The position numbers and the translations under genes were made by a program. A stretch of 64,000 nucleotides of DNA. Origin: Hyaloperonospora brassicae. Lineage: Eukaryota; Oomycota; Peronosporomycetes; Peronosporales; Peronosporaceae. The stretch spans positions 248,001 to 312,000 of the forward strand of contig CANTFL010000748.1 in assembly GCA_947650285.1 (NCBI GenBank). Reading direction: 5' to 3'. The stretch's first letter is position 1. The number at the start of each line of letters is the position of its first letter. The notes beneath the pieces were generated by a model. It searched no databases. It was not told the DNA's origin and worked only from the letters and a program-made list of their open reading frames with translations. Shown here piece after piece: positions 45,601-56,613 of this stretch.

Positions 45601-48600
45601 GAATGCGCTTCTGCCGGTCGTGCCTTCCGTGACCGAATCGTTGTTGCCGTCATCGCCGTCAGCAGAGCAACCATCCGATCCGATTGTGCCGGCAACGAAC
45701 TTGCTACCGTCGGTCTTGCCTCCCGTGCCCGGCCTGACGCCGTCGCCGCCGCCGCAAGAATTGAATGACCAGAACGGGCCACCGGCTCCTGCACCGAATG
45801 CGCTTCTGCCGGTCGTGCCTTCCGTGACCGAATCGTTGTTGCCGTCATCGCCGTCAGCAGAGCAACCATCCGATCCGATTGTGCCGGCAACGAACTTGCT
45901 ACCGTCGGTCTTGCCTCCCGTGCCCGGCCTGACGCCGTCGCCGCCGCCGCAAGAATTGAATGACCAGAACGGGCCACCGGCTCCTGCACCGAATGCGCTT
46001 CTGCCGGTCGTGCCTTCCGTGACCGAATCGTTGTTGCCGTCATCGCCGTCAGCAGAGCAACCATCCGATCCGATTGTGCCGGCAACGAACTTGCTACCGT
46101 CGGTCTTGCCTCCCGTGCCCGGCCTGACGCCGTCGCCGCCGCCGCAAGAATTGAATGACCAGAACGGGCCACCGGCTCCTGCACCGAATGCGCTTCTGCC
46201 GGTCGTGCCTTCCGTGACCGAATCGTTGTTGCCGTCATCGCCGTCAGCAGAGCAACCATCCGATCCGATTGTGCCGGCAACGAACTTGCTACCGTCGGTC
46301 TTGCCTCCCGTGCCCGGCCTGACGCCGTCGCCGCCGCCGCAAGAATTGAATGACCAGAACGGGCCACCGGCTCCTGCACCGAATGCGCTTCTGCCGGTCG
46401 TGCCTTCCGTGACCGAATCGTTGTTGCCGTCATCGCCGTCAGCAGAGCAACCATCCGATCCGATTGTGCCGGCAACGAACTTGCTACCGTCGGTCTTGCC
46501 TCCCGTGCCCGGCCTGACGCCGTCGCCGCCGCCGCAAGAATTGAATGACCAGAACGGGCCACCGGCTCCTGCACCGAATGCGCTTCTGCCGGTCGTGCCT
46601 TCCGTGACCGAATCGTTGTTGCCGTCATCGCCGTCAGCAGAGCAACCATCCGATCCGATTGTGCCGGCAACGAACTTGCTACCGTCGGTCTTGCCTCCCG
46701 TGCCCGGCCTGACGCCGTCGCCGCCGCCGCAAGAATTGAATGACCAGAACGGGCCACCGGCTCCTGCACCGAATGCGCTTCTGCCGGTCGTGCCTTCCGT
46801 GACCGAATCGTTGTTGCCGTCATCGCCGTCAGCAGAGCAACCATCCGATCCGATTGTGCCGGCAACGAACTTGCTACCGTCGGTCTTGCCTCCCGTGCCC
46901 GGCCTGACGCCGTCGCCGCCGCCGCAAGAATTGAATGACCAGAACGGGCCACCGGCTCCTGCACCGAATGCGCTTCTGCCGGTCGTGCCTTCCGTGACCG
47001 AATCGTTGTTGCCGTCATCGCCGTCAGCAGAGCAACCATCCGATCCGATTGTGCCGGCAACGAACTTGCTACCGTCGGTCTTGCCTCCCGTGCCCGGCCT
47101 GACGCCGTCGCCGCCGCCGCAAGAATTGAATGACCAGAACGGGCCACCGGCTCCTGCACCGAATGCGCTTCTGCCGGTCGTGCCTTCCGTGACCGAATCG
47201 TTGTTGCCGTCATCGCCGTCAGCAGAGCAACCATCCGATCCGATTGTGCCGGCAACGAACTTGCTACCGTCGGTCTTGCCTCCCGTGCCCGGCCTGACGC
47301 CGTCGCCGCCGCCGCAAGAATTGAATGACCAGAACGGGCCACCGGCTCCTGCACCGAATGCGCTTCTGCCGGTCGTGCCTTCCGTGACCGAATCGTTGTT
47401 GCCGTCATCGCCGTCAGCAGAGCAACCATCCGATCCGATTGTGCCGGCAACGAACTTGCTACCGTCGGTCTTGCCTCCCGTGCCCGGCCTGACGCCGTCG
47501 CCGCCGCCGCAAGAATTGAATGACCAGAACGGGCCACCGGCTCCTGCACCGAATGCGCTTCTGCCGGTCGTGCCTTCCGTGACCGAATCGTTGTTGCCGT
47601 CATCGCCGTCAGCAGAGCAACCATCCGATCCGATTGTGCCGGCAACGAACTTGCTACCGTCGGTCTTGCCTCCCGTGCCCGGCCTGACGCCGTCGCCGCC
47701 GCCGCAAGAATTGAATGACCAGAACGGGCCACCGGCTCCTGCACCGAATGCGCTTCTGCCGGTCGTGCCTTCCGTGACCGAATCGTTGTTGCCGTCATCG
47801 CCGTCAGCAGAGCAACCATCCGATCCGATTGTGCCGGCAACGAACTTGCTACCGTCGGTCTTGCCTCCCGTGCCCGGCCTGACGCCGTCGCCGCCGCCGC
47901 AAGAATTGAATGACCAGAACGGGCCACCGGCTCCTGCACCGAATGCGCTTCTGCCGGTCGTGCCTTCCGTGACCGAATCGTTGTTGCCGTCATCGCCGTC
48001 AGCAGAGCAACCATCCGATCCGATTGTGCCGGCAACGAACTTGCTACCGTCGGTCTTGCCTCCCGTGCCCGGCCTGACGCCGTCGCCGCCGCCGCAAGAA
48101 TTGAATGACCAGAACGGGCCACCTGCTCCTGCACCGAATGCGCTTCTGCCGGTCGTGCCTTCCGTGACCGAATCGTTGTTGCCGTCATCGCCGTCAGCAG
48201 AGCAACCATCCGATCCGATCGTGCCGGCAACGAACTTGCTACCGTCGGTCTTGCCTCCCGTGCCCGGCCTGACGCCGTCGCCGCCGCCGCAAGAATTGAA
48301 TGACCAGAACGGGCCACCGGCTCCTGCACCGAATGCGCTTCTGCCGGTCGTGCCTTCCGTGACCGAATCGTTGTTGCCGCTACCTCCGTCGACTAGTGTT
48401 TTTCCTACGACGGACCCTCAGGGGCCTGCTCCCGCGACTGGAAATGAAAATGGGCCCTTGAGCACAAATTTGTATCCACCTACGCCGAGTACGATTGTAA
48501 CCCCCGATGGAGATCTGATGCCGGAGAGTCCTGAGAACGGCGCACTGCCGGGCCCCAGCACCCTTCCCGATAATGTTCTATTGGCGCCGGTGACTTCTGA

Positions 48601-50719
48601 AATACCGAAGCCGGAGACTGAGACTTCGCCGACAGAGAACGATACACCACCTGACACTTCTTCCCTTGTTCGACCACTTGTGGAGTCCCCTTCGATAGAG
48701 CCTTTTCCGTCTGTGATCGAGAAACCATCTTCGGAGAAGCCGTCTAAGACGAGTGGTGAAAGCGACTTGCCGGACCTGTCCATGAGCGAATATATGGAGT
48801 CACCGCCTCCAGTGGCGGCGCCTCCGAGCGATTTAGATGACAATGTTGAAACGCCTACGTCGTCCGAACTTGTGCCAAAAACGCCTGCAGTGATTAAGTC
48901 CCCAATTGCTATTGAGACGAATCCGGATAACGTGGATGAGCAGGACGTGTCGGAGCAAGACGTGGCGGAGCAGATCGAACAAATCCGGTCCGATGTGATA
49001 ATGTATGATGAATCCGCCACGCCCATACCGGTAAAAAGTGGTTCGTATGATCCGTTCGCTATCCCGGATGAGATTACCGAGATTGAGAAGCCGGTTGTGC
49101 TGAACATTGCGGGGAATACGGGTAAAGGCGGTTTGGAGGACGCGATGACCTACGTCCGGGGCAAGACGGCCGCCACTGACGAAGCCGGTGCTGCAGGTAC
49201 CAACGTGATTGGAGGACGTAATACATACGTGGACACGGATGACAGCGAGGCGCTATCAGCGTCAGCCGCGGCATTCCATGATTTCTTGCGCTACGCATCG
49301 GTGGCGTTTGCAGGTATCTCGGTGGCGCTGCTTCTGTTCTTCCATTTTGTCTCCCTGGATGCCAATTTGATTTGGGTGAATGCTGCGTGGAGCCCGAACA
49401 CGTGGGAGTTCTTATTCTACGTCGGCTACTTGCAGCAGATGCAGGCCGCGTCGGAACTAACGCTTCTCAAGACTCCGTACTTTTTGTGGGATTACACGGA
49501 TTCGTTCGCGTGGAGCAACTACTTGATCCAGGACTCTTCCAGTGTCTCAATTGAGTCTCGTCGTTTGGAAACGATTGTACTGGGTGGCGTCGTATCGTAC
49601 GCTGATCGTATCGGTATCTCGGAGGGGAGCATTTTGACGCAAAGCGTCATTGGATTTGCCGTGATCATGGCCGTTCTTCTGGTCGTCTTCCTAGTGTTGG
49701 CTGTGATGGCCAAGCGTAAGGCGGAGCGGGCACTGGACGATTCCTCGGACTTGAACAACTACACCTCTGGTGTACACCGTCTCCGCAGCGTGTCCATTCG
49801 CGCACTTGGACTGTGTGTGTTGGTTTGGTACTTTGCGCTTTTTCCGCTGAGCATGCTGTCGTCGTTCGAAATTTCGATGCAAGTTCAGGCTTCCGCAATC
49901 GCCGACGCGCTCGTGGTGGCCATTATTGCACTGGTGGTGGTGTGTTTTGGCGTGCTGGCTGTTGCTGGGCGTGTGATCATGCACAAGACTAAGGACGAGC
50001 TGGAGCAGTTTGAGAATTTAGCTACGTGGGGCTCGCTCTACTGTGAGTACACTTATCGCAGCCGGATGTTTTTCGTGATTGACGTGGTGGTCCAGATCAC
50101 GACCGGTATTCTCGTGGGCTCCGCAGCAGGTGATCCGACTCAGCTCATAGTAGTCGTAGGCATCCAAGCGCTGTATCTCGCATGCGTCTTCATCATGTCA
50201 CCGTTCGCGGAACAAATGGTGCTTCGCATCACATATGCCCTGGGACTGCTCAAGATTCTGAACTTTGGTCTGGCTTTCGCATTCCTGAACTCGAACACCA
50301 TGTCGGCCACAGCTCGCACGCATGTAGCCCACGCTTACGTCGGCATCAACTCGGCCGTGATCCTGTTCTGGTTCGTGCGCCAACTCATTGTTTTCAGCAC
50401 GTATATCCGCGCGTGGATGGTACATTCCAACAACGAGTCGCGCCGCAGCGAATCTGTGATCAAGTACGATCCACAGACGGATGCAGAGTCAGACTTGTGG
50501 GCCAGCCAGTTCAACGGCGGTCTCAACGATAGCAGACTGAATCACAACGGGTACAACCAGTCGGGTGCGACGCTGTCGATGCCTCCAGGCTCTTCGGTGC
50601 ACCCTTCGTCGTCGTCATCATCGTCGTACGACCTGGTTTCTTCGCAGCAGTCGATGGCACCGTCTTTTGGCTCGGAGATACAGCCGCAGCAGATGCGCAA
50701 TTACGAGATTGGCTTTTGA
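39681..50719 (+). CDS. Giant Pro-rich repeat protein with TRP-like membrane domain
   Basis: About 3,680 residues with no intron. It starts with a signal peptide (RTLALTALAVALAACAQAS). A Pro-rich linker is followed by 8 copies of a ~69-residue repeat, about 34 copies of a 65-residue repeat and a Ser/Thr/Pro/Glu-rich stalk. From about residue 3200 there are 8-9 membrane helices (RYASVAFAGISVALLLFF, VIGFAVIMAVLLVVFLVLA, DALVVAIIALVVVCFGVLA, VGINSAVILFWFVRQLIVF), then a Ser/Gln-rich cytosolic tail. WEFLFYVGYLQQMQ and DSFAWSNYLI match the TRP-like domain of fungal Flc/Pkd2 proteins, implicated in calcium, FAD transport and wall integrity. Two single-base insertions (41751 and about 41806) shift the frame at the junction of the arrays; with both ignored, one frame spans everything. 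A wall-anchored membrane protein is likely; channel function is inferred. Confidence 0.8.
40092..41740 (+). repeat. Repeat array A, 8 x ~207 bp
   Basis: Eight direct copies of a ~207-bp (69-codon) unit starting with PPPPPPVEGPPDADAPPPP and ending PVVPSVTESLL. Copy 2 is 9 bp shorter in the GLTPxLPSQE segment. Copies are nearly identical at the DNA level. The second half of the unit (PGLTP...NDQNG...PAPNALLPVVPSVTESLL) is shared with array B, so both derive from one ancestor. Confidence 0.95.
41741..48378 (+). repeat. Repeat array B, ~34 x 195 bp
   Basis: About 34 head-to-tail 195-bp units (65 codons: PSSPSAEQPSDPIVPATNLL, then PGLTPSPPPQELNDQNGPP, then PVVPSVTESLL). Nearly all are identical, synonymous sites included. 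Rare variants recur: a CCACCTGC/GATCGTGCC pair at 42463 and again 29 units later at about 48118; TTGGATGACC at 43031 and again six units later at 44201. This indicates recent homogenisation by unequal exchange, or assembly from copies that could not be told apart. Confidence 0.95.
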
Positions 50720-51402
50720 GTGGAGCACTGTTGACGAGAAGACTTACCGAGAGAGGAAGATAGGCCGAGCTATGCCATGCACATTTTGTTTTTATAATGC
50801 ACTTGTCAGCTATGAATGATAGAAATACATATTTTTCAGTGTGCCTCGTGCCGTTATCGTCCCAGTTGCGGAGACGAAATTGCAAGCTGCTACTTACTGC
50901 ACCACTTCTCGTGGCCGTTTTCCGATACCGCAGTTCTGGCTACAGCGCATGTAGGTGCGAAAAAGCAGTACAAGTTGTCACCTCGCATGCGATAGCATCC
51001 AAACCACGCGCGCAAGTGCTGTTCATTACGCCAAAAGTAACATCCAAAGCTACTCCCGCAGCGACCAGGACAAAGACGTAAGATGACAACATACTCTACG
51101 TGCCGTTTTGATGTCGTCTAGCCATGTTTGGCATTCCAAAACTTGTATCATAAGTATGAATCGAGAGACGATGGCAGGCAGTAGTCAGTTCCGACACACG
51201 TAAAGCAAGATAGACAGGCGGCAACGACAGCAACCTATTAATCAAGAATGCACCATCTTGGCGCACGACGTCGGCTAAGGTCGCGGTCGTTGAATTCGTA
51301 CGACAACCAAGCAGCACATCAGTAGACGACATGTCGATGTTGCCTATCCACAAATCACTTTGGATGAACTGCGAGGCGCCCGATCTGTAGGAAAGCAAGG
51401 GA
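50720..51402. other. Intergenic region before the Copia element
   Basis: Holds the 3' UTR of the giant gene. No ORF with recognisable similarity. Immediately before the LTR the sequence TAGGAAAGCAAGGGA resembles the end of the Copia internal region (TAGGAAAGCAGTGGA), a possible trace of a second element copy. Confidence 0.5.
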
Positions 51403-51600
51403 TGTACCATTAGGTGGGCCGTAGATTCGGCGCGCTGTGTCGATTAGCGTCATCCGTTAGATGGGAAGAGAGCAGGACAGCTGCTTGGCAAGATGAGTGG
51501 TGAGGACGGCTTTATAGAAGAGCGCGGTAAAAGAGGAGACATAAAGCTTGAATACAGAATCATGTCGTGTTTCTACTGCAAATAAACATACTTGCCAACA
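51403..51600 (+). repeat. Copia 5' LTR
   Basis: 198 bp, TG...CA ends, followed directly by the primer-binding site at 51601. Confidence 0.92.
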
Positions 51601-51612
51601 GGTTATGAGCCC
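51601..51612 (+). promoter_or_regulatory. Copia primer-binding site, initiator tRNA anticodon arm
   Basis: GGTTATGAGCCC directly follows the LTR. It is the reverse complement of GGGCUCAUAACC, the anticodon loop and stem of eukaryotic initiator tRNA-Met, not of a tRNA 3' end. Drosophila copia and yeast Ty5 prime from a half-tRNA cut in this arm, so the same mechanism is likely here. Confidence 0.75.
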
Positions 51613-52297
51613 AATAACTATAGAAAATGAAGCGACTGTCAAGACACCAGGAGGTGTCGCGCGAGCTGCGCCAGGGCGTGGCTCGCCAGCGCGTGTGCCC
51701 TCGTCGGCGAACCCGCCGTCAGCGAAGAACCGCCCGCTCGCGAAAGGATCGAGACGACCGATGAAGTCTTGCGGCCCTCGCCGCACTGACCGACCGCCTG
51801 TCGAAGCTCGAGTCTTCGCAGCGCGTCCGGGACGAAGACGAGAGGATTATTGGAGATGTCGAGAGGCATGTTTGCTTCCAAGATTGGGGCGAACATGCGT
51901 GGACGCTCCATGACCATAGACGCACTTGGGTCGCTGAAAGAGAAACGAAACCAGCATCACCCCCGCGCGCGCTGACCAGATGAAGGCGAATCAATGTTCG
52001 CCTCGCTCACGTCGCCACGTGGAAAGCCGTCAGCTCAGCATCGCATGCAGGCATGAGCAGACTATCGCATGGCCGCGCCGCGTCAAGAGCTGCCGCTACC
52101 TGCCACGCACATGGCGGAAGCGATCGGCAACTACGGAATGCCAACTGCGAGTCAAGCGAAAGCTCAACATTCGCAAGTTTGATGGTACGGAACTCTACAA
52201 AGGGATCGAAGCGGGTTCTTTGATTGGGAACGCACCTTAATGCGCGCCGTGAACCTTGCTGAGGCTTCGTGCGGTTTTTCGTGGACGGAGGAAGTGA

Positions 52298-53142
52298 ATG
52301 TTGACCTCCTCGACCTTTTTCAGTTGGTACTGCGGAGCTGTACTATCATTAACAGGTCGGGACTTGGTGGGTTTAGCAGCCGGGACTCGAGCACTTCATG
52401 AAGCAGCTGCACCTGACGTTCAAGACGACGATCGTGGCGGCCAAGCCATGAAGCTGTTCATGACAAAGAAAGAACCGCGAGGCACCTGGGACGAGCACTT
52501 TCCTTATATGGTGGCCTTCAGTGACGCGCGCGGTGGCGCGGATCGCTTGTACCCGACAACACCGTGCACCACGCGTCGCCGGATACGATGAATGTCATGC
52601 GGGCGACGTAAGACCTGACGTGGTCCGACTACCTGCGCCACGCTGAGAGGTTGGCGCACTTTGCGCAGTCGATAGAGCTCTGCAGCGGAACAGTCGGTCG
52701 CGAGGTTGTTGCAGCGCATGTTGATACGAAGCGTCAAGACACGCGAACGTGTTTCCGCTACGGGGGGGCGGGGCATGTCGTGTCCGACTGCAAGGCAATA
52801 ATCGTTTTCGATGACGAGACGAGCAACACGAGTAGCAGCGGCGACATGGTGCTTGCGCTCACGGAGAAATCGTCAAAATGTCGCACAAAAGGAGCTGAAA
52901 GCAAGAAGGAGAAGAAAGCCTTGCGAAACATGGCGGCTCGTGCGAGCCGCGCGAGAGAAAAATCGCGAGCTGCGACATACGCGGGCGCTTTCGTGATGGC
53001 CGCAAACAATGGAGTTGGCATCGATCGAGGTGAATGGATCCTCTACAGCAGTGCAAGCAGACACCATGTGAACGATGAGTCGATGTTGATCGACTCAACT
53101 GCTTGCGCTCACGAGATTGTCATGGCAGATGGTGAGTCGTAG
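52298..53142 (+). pseudogene. Copia gag and protease remnant
   Basis: Two frames (52298-52591 and 52651-53142) carry the gag C-terminal half and the protease start. The zinc knuckle reads CFRYGGAGHVVSDC at about 52750, so the second Cys is replaced by Tyr. The protease active site reads WILYSSASRH at about 53032, where WILDSGASRH is expected, so the catalytic Asp is lost. The element can no longer produce a working gag-protease. Confidence 0.8.
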
Positions 53143-53460
53143 CGACTGGCGCGCGTGTCGGAAGCGTAAGCCTCGAGGTCCTCGCGCGTGGTGTGAAGAT
53201 GACTGTGACGCTGACTTAAATCCATTTTGCGCCGAGTCTGGAGAAGAACATCGTCTTGTCCGGAAAGCTGGAAAACAAAGGTTTTTACCTCGTGTACGAT
53301 GGTAACAAACACGCGCTAGCGCGGCGCATCGACGGTACAGTCGCATTCGACGTCACGATCGGCAGCAACGTATTGTACGTTTAGATAACAGCGACACGCG
53401 GAAGGCACAGCGCTGGAGATGCGATCATGGCCGCGATCGAAACACGTGCAACGGATGCTG

Positions 53461-54029
53461 ATGCGGAAGGCATACACGAAGCCTCGCTGCTGCATTGGCA
53501 TCATCGACTCGGTCGCCTTGCGTTTGATACGATCGAGCGTATAGCGCATTATTTGGCGTCGGGCATCTGATTGACCAACAACAAGAGCATAACGTGCGTG
53601 TCATGCCTCATGAATACGTAGACGCGCAACTCGCAGTCGCAGCAAGACAGCGGCGCCAACTCGCCAATCGACAGGATAATCGGCGTCATCTGCTTCGACC
53701 TTAAGTGCACAATGACTCCTCAGGATCGCCTTGACAATCGATATCTGGTTAACTTTATAGACCAGAAGTCAAACTACTGCCGCGTGTTCCTTGCAGGCAC
53801 GAATGATGTGGTGGAGAAGCAGTTTGAGGCGTTCCTCGTCCATTTTGAGAAGCTATCCGGTTTCAAGGTCCACGTGCTTCGGACAGACGGTGGTGGCGAA
53901 TACGCCAATGTCGACATTTTCTACAAGCGCACGGGTGTCACGCGCCAAGTGTCAGAATCACGCAACCAGACATTGAAAGTCACGGCAGAGAGGATGCAAC
54001 GAACGATGCTAAACCTAGGCGCAGCATGA
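53461..54029 (+). pseudogene. Copia integrase remnant
   Basis: The GAG-pre-integrase motif LLHWHHRLGRLAFDTI (about 53490) lies in one frame and the catalytic core in another (53712-54029: LVNFIDQKSNYCRVFLAG, VLRTDGGGEY, AERMQRTMLN). The D, D and E positions are still visible. Stops and frameshifts separate the pieces. Confidence 0.8.
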
Positions 54030-54516
54030 TGCTCGCGTGCGCGCTGCCGTTGTACTTTTTGGGCGACGCGGTACAGTACGCGGTTCACATCTTAAACCGC
54101 AGTCCGACGTGAGCGAACGCGAATAAAGCGTCGCCCATCAAGGTACTACCGGGAAAGGCCTCGGGTCTGCGCAGCATCGTCGTTTTCGGATCGTCGTGTA
54201 ACGTCTACCACAATTCACTCAAGAGCTCGCTCAAGCAGTGACCGCAGATAGGTGTTATAGTGAGATTGAGTGAGGAGACAAAGGGGCACAAGGTCCTTCT
54301 TCAGCGAGAAAACAAGGTGGTCGTCACGCAACTCATGAAGAACATATCAACGCTGTCTGATGCACTGAATGCGCAACTGCGGCGATCGATAAAAGTCAGT
54401 TATTGAGCCGACGGAGCGGAAGAGGCAGCGCCAGAAGCAGGGGTGGCGATGGAGACCCGTGACGACAGTGAAAGAGCGCGATAGGGTCTCGGTGCTCGCG
54501 GGAAGGGTGATAAGCC

Positions 54517-55679
54517 GTGGGCGCGATAGGCGCACGGAAAGCGCGGCTCATCGAAGCGCAAGCAAGCAGTCTCTCGCCGGAAGAGAGACTTCCGAGGAAC
54601 GAGGTGGTCAGCGAAGTCTTCGAGCGAGATCCATGCAACTATGGCGAGGCCATGCGTAGCTCGAGGCGCGCGGAGTGGCAGACCGCGATGAAAGAGGAGA
54701 TCGCCGCGCTCGAAAAGAACGACGTGTGGCGCGTGACGAAGCGCAGTCCGGGCGCAAACGCTCTCCTGTCCATATGGGTCGTTAAGACCAAGACGGTAGC
54801 CGACGGAGAGATCGAGCGGTACAAGGCAAGGCTTGTCGCATGCGGGAATGATCAAGCACTAGACGTCTATCACAACCTGACATTTGCTGCTGTGATGGTT
54901 ATCTAGACGGAAAAGGTCGTGCTGCCGCTCGAGGCAATGTGGGGAGTGCTGACGAAGCACGGAGATATTCCGAACGCATATGTGCGTGCCGAAAAGTAAG
55001 CACACCTCGACATCTGCTTGCAGGTGCCACGCGGTATAACCGTGTCGGGGATCACTCTGAAGGATCGGCGCTACGCTGCCAGGAGAAGTCGTATTGAAAC
55101 TGCGGAGGAGACTGTACGGGGTTAAAGCAAACCGGGCACTTCTTAGAGTAGTTGCTTCATCAGCGACTAAGCGACGCAGGGTAAATGCGATGCGTGTAAG
55201 ATATGTGTCGGTATCACAAGCGTGATGGAATATAGCTGGTCGTTGTCGGCGTTTATGTTGACGATTTGCTGGCGACGGGAACGAGCGTCGCGGCGGTCGT
55301 TAGTTTCTTCGCGGGCCTAAAGTCGCTATCGATCAAGGATCTCGGCCACTTCCACAAGTTCCTGGGGATGAGAGTGGAGCTTGAGGGCGATGGCGCGTAC
55401 CATATCGACCAGAAGGTGGTCATCAAGGAGCTCTTGCGTGAACATGAGATGAGCGATACGAACCCAGAAAAGATGCCGATTGGAGACGACTGCTACGAGG
55501 TGGTAGGCGACGACGCCATACTGCTTCCTACTACGAGCGCAAGCGGCGATGCGACGATAAACGCGTTACAGTCGCTCGTTGGGATCCTGATGTGGGTCGC
55601 GAGGTGCTCGAGGCCGTGCATTGCATTTGCAGTTCACAAAGCGACTAGGCAGACGCATGCGCCGCGGTTGCACGACTGA
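54517..55679 (+). pseudogene. Copia reverse transcriptase remnant
   Basis: EWQTAMKEEIAALEKNDVW and WVVKTKTVADGEIERYKARL (54670-54840) form the start of the domain. The catalytic YVDD is at 55254-55265, followed by LKSLSIKDLGHFHKFLGM. The region between 54906 and 55250 is broken in all frames. Confidence 0.85.
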
Positions 55680-55736
55680 AAGCTCTCCAAGCGAGTTGCA
55701 CGCTAACTCAAGGACATTGCGCCGCTCAAGCTCGAG

Positions 55737-56216
55737 ATGGCGCTGGCACGAACGAGTCGCGACGCGCTGCATCTGGAAGCCTATAGCGTTGCCGACTTCG
55801 CAGCTGACGAAGAGGACCGGAAGACGCTAACGGGAGGCTTCGTGCTCATTAATGGGATGGCGGTGTCGTGGATCGCAAAGAAACAGGGCGGTATGAGTCC
55901 CACAACGGTGTATCCCGAGTTCGTTGCGGCGTCGGAGGTCTCTCGTGAGCTTATGGGCTTGCGCCAGCTGCTCGAAGAAGTGGGCATGGCGCCGGTTATT
56001 CCTATGCTGGATCATGTGGACAACCAGGCAGACAATAGCCAGATAGAAGACAAGGCTTCCTCGATTAAAGCCAAGCACATCGATGTGCGATACAAGCATC
56101 TGCACGACCTTGCTCAACGCAGGATCGTCACGGCGCAGCATATTCGATCTGAGCTGATAATCTCGAACCTGATGACAAAGGCCCTCGACGCACATAAGCT
56201 GGGGGGCGCTGCGCAG
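55737..56216 (+). pseudogene. Copia RNase H remnant
   Basis: A frame of about 160 residues with the Copia-type RNase H order: AYSVADFAADEEDRKTLTGG, VYPEFVAASEVSRELMGLR, DNQADNSQ, HIDVRYKHLHDL. The first catalytic Asp region is altered but the ADxA and KHIDVRYHxL-like landmarks are clear. Confidence 0.82.
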
Positions 56217-56415
56217 CCTCATGCACCTATAGTAAGGGCGGGATGCGGATTAGGAGCCGGAGGAGCGAGAGCGGGCGAAATGGGTGCTTGATAGCGCGCG
56301 TTATGGACAGGGGAGCGCGTGAGGAGCGTAGCGACGAAGGGAAGAGGACGACAAAGGAACAGAGAAAGAAACGAAAATGGAGACGTGTCGATGAGAAATT
56401 TAGGAAAGCAGTGGA

Positions 56416-56613
56416 TGTACCATTAAGTGGGCCGTAGATTCGGTGCTCTGTGTCGATTAGCGTCATCCGTTAGATGGGAAGAGGACAGGACAGCTGCTTG
56501 GCAAAATGAGTGGTGAGGACGGCTTTATAGAAGAGCGCGGTAGAAGAGGAGACATAAAGCTTGAATACAGAATCATGTCGTCTTTCTACTGCAGACAAGT
56601 ATACTTGCCAACA
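56416..56613 (+). repeat. Copia 3' LTR
   Basis: 198 bp, about 94% identical to the 5' LTR, preceded by a purine-rich stretch (AGGAAAGCAGTGGA) that would serve as the polypurine tract. Confidence 0.92.

Larger units (their letters stand above)
51403..56613 (+). mobile_element. Degenerate Copia LTR retrotransposon (5.2 kb)
   Basis: Two 198-bp LTRs starting TGTACCATTA and ending TTGCCAACA flank a gag-protease-integrase-RT-RNase H order, which defines Ty1/Copia. The LTRs differ at about 12 of 198 positions (6%), so the insertion is much older than the Gypsy element. All coding regions are interrupted by stops and frameshifts. The flanking pentamers (AGGGA and CGATC) do not match, so target-site duplication is lost or was never present. 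Confidence 0.92.

Noticed and set aside
41748..48329. 2,193-residue minus-strand ORF across array B
   Set aside because: The 195-bp unit is a multiple of three, so any stop-free frame stays open through all copies. It has no domain, and the plus frame has a signal peptide and membrane domain.
40092..48378. Possible CRISPR-like array
   Set aside because: Units are contiguous without unique spacers, lie in a eukaryotic coding frame and are far too long.
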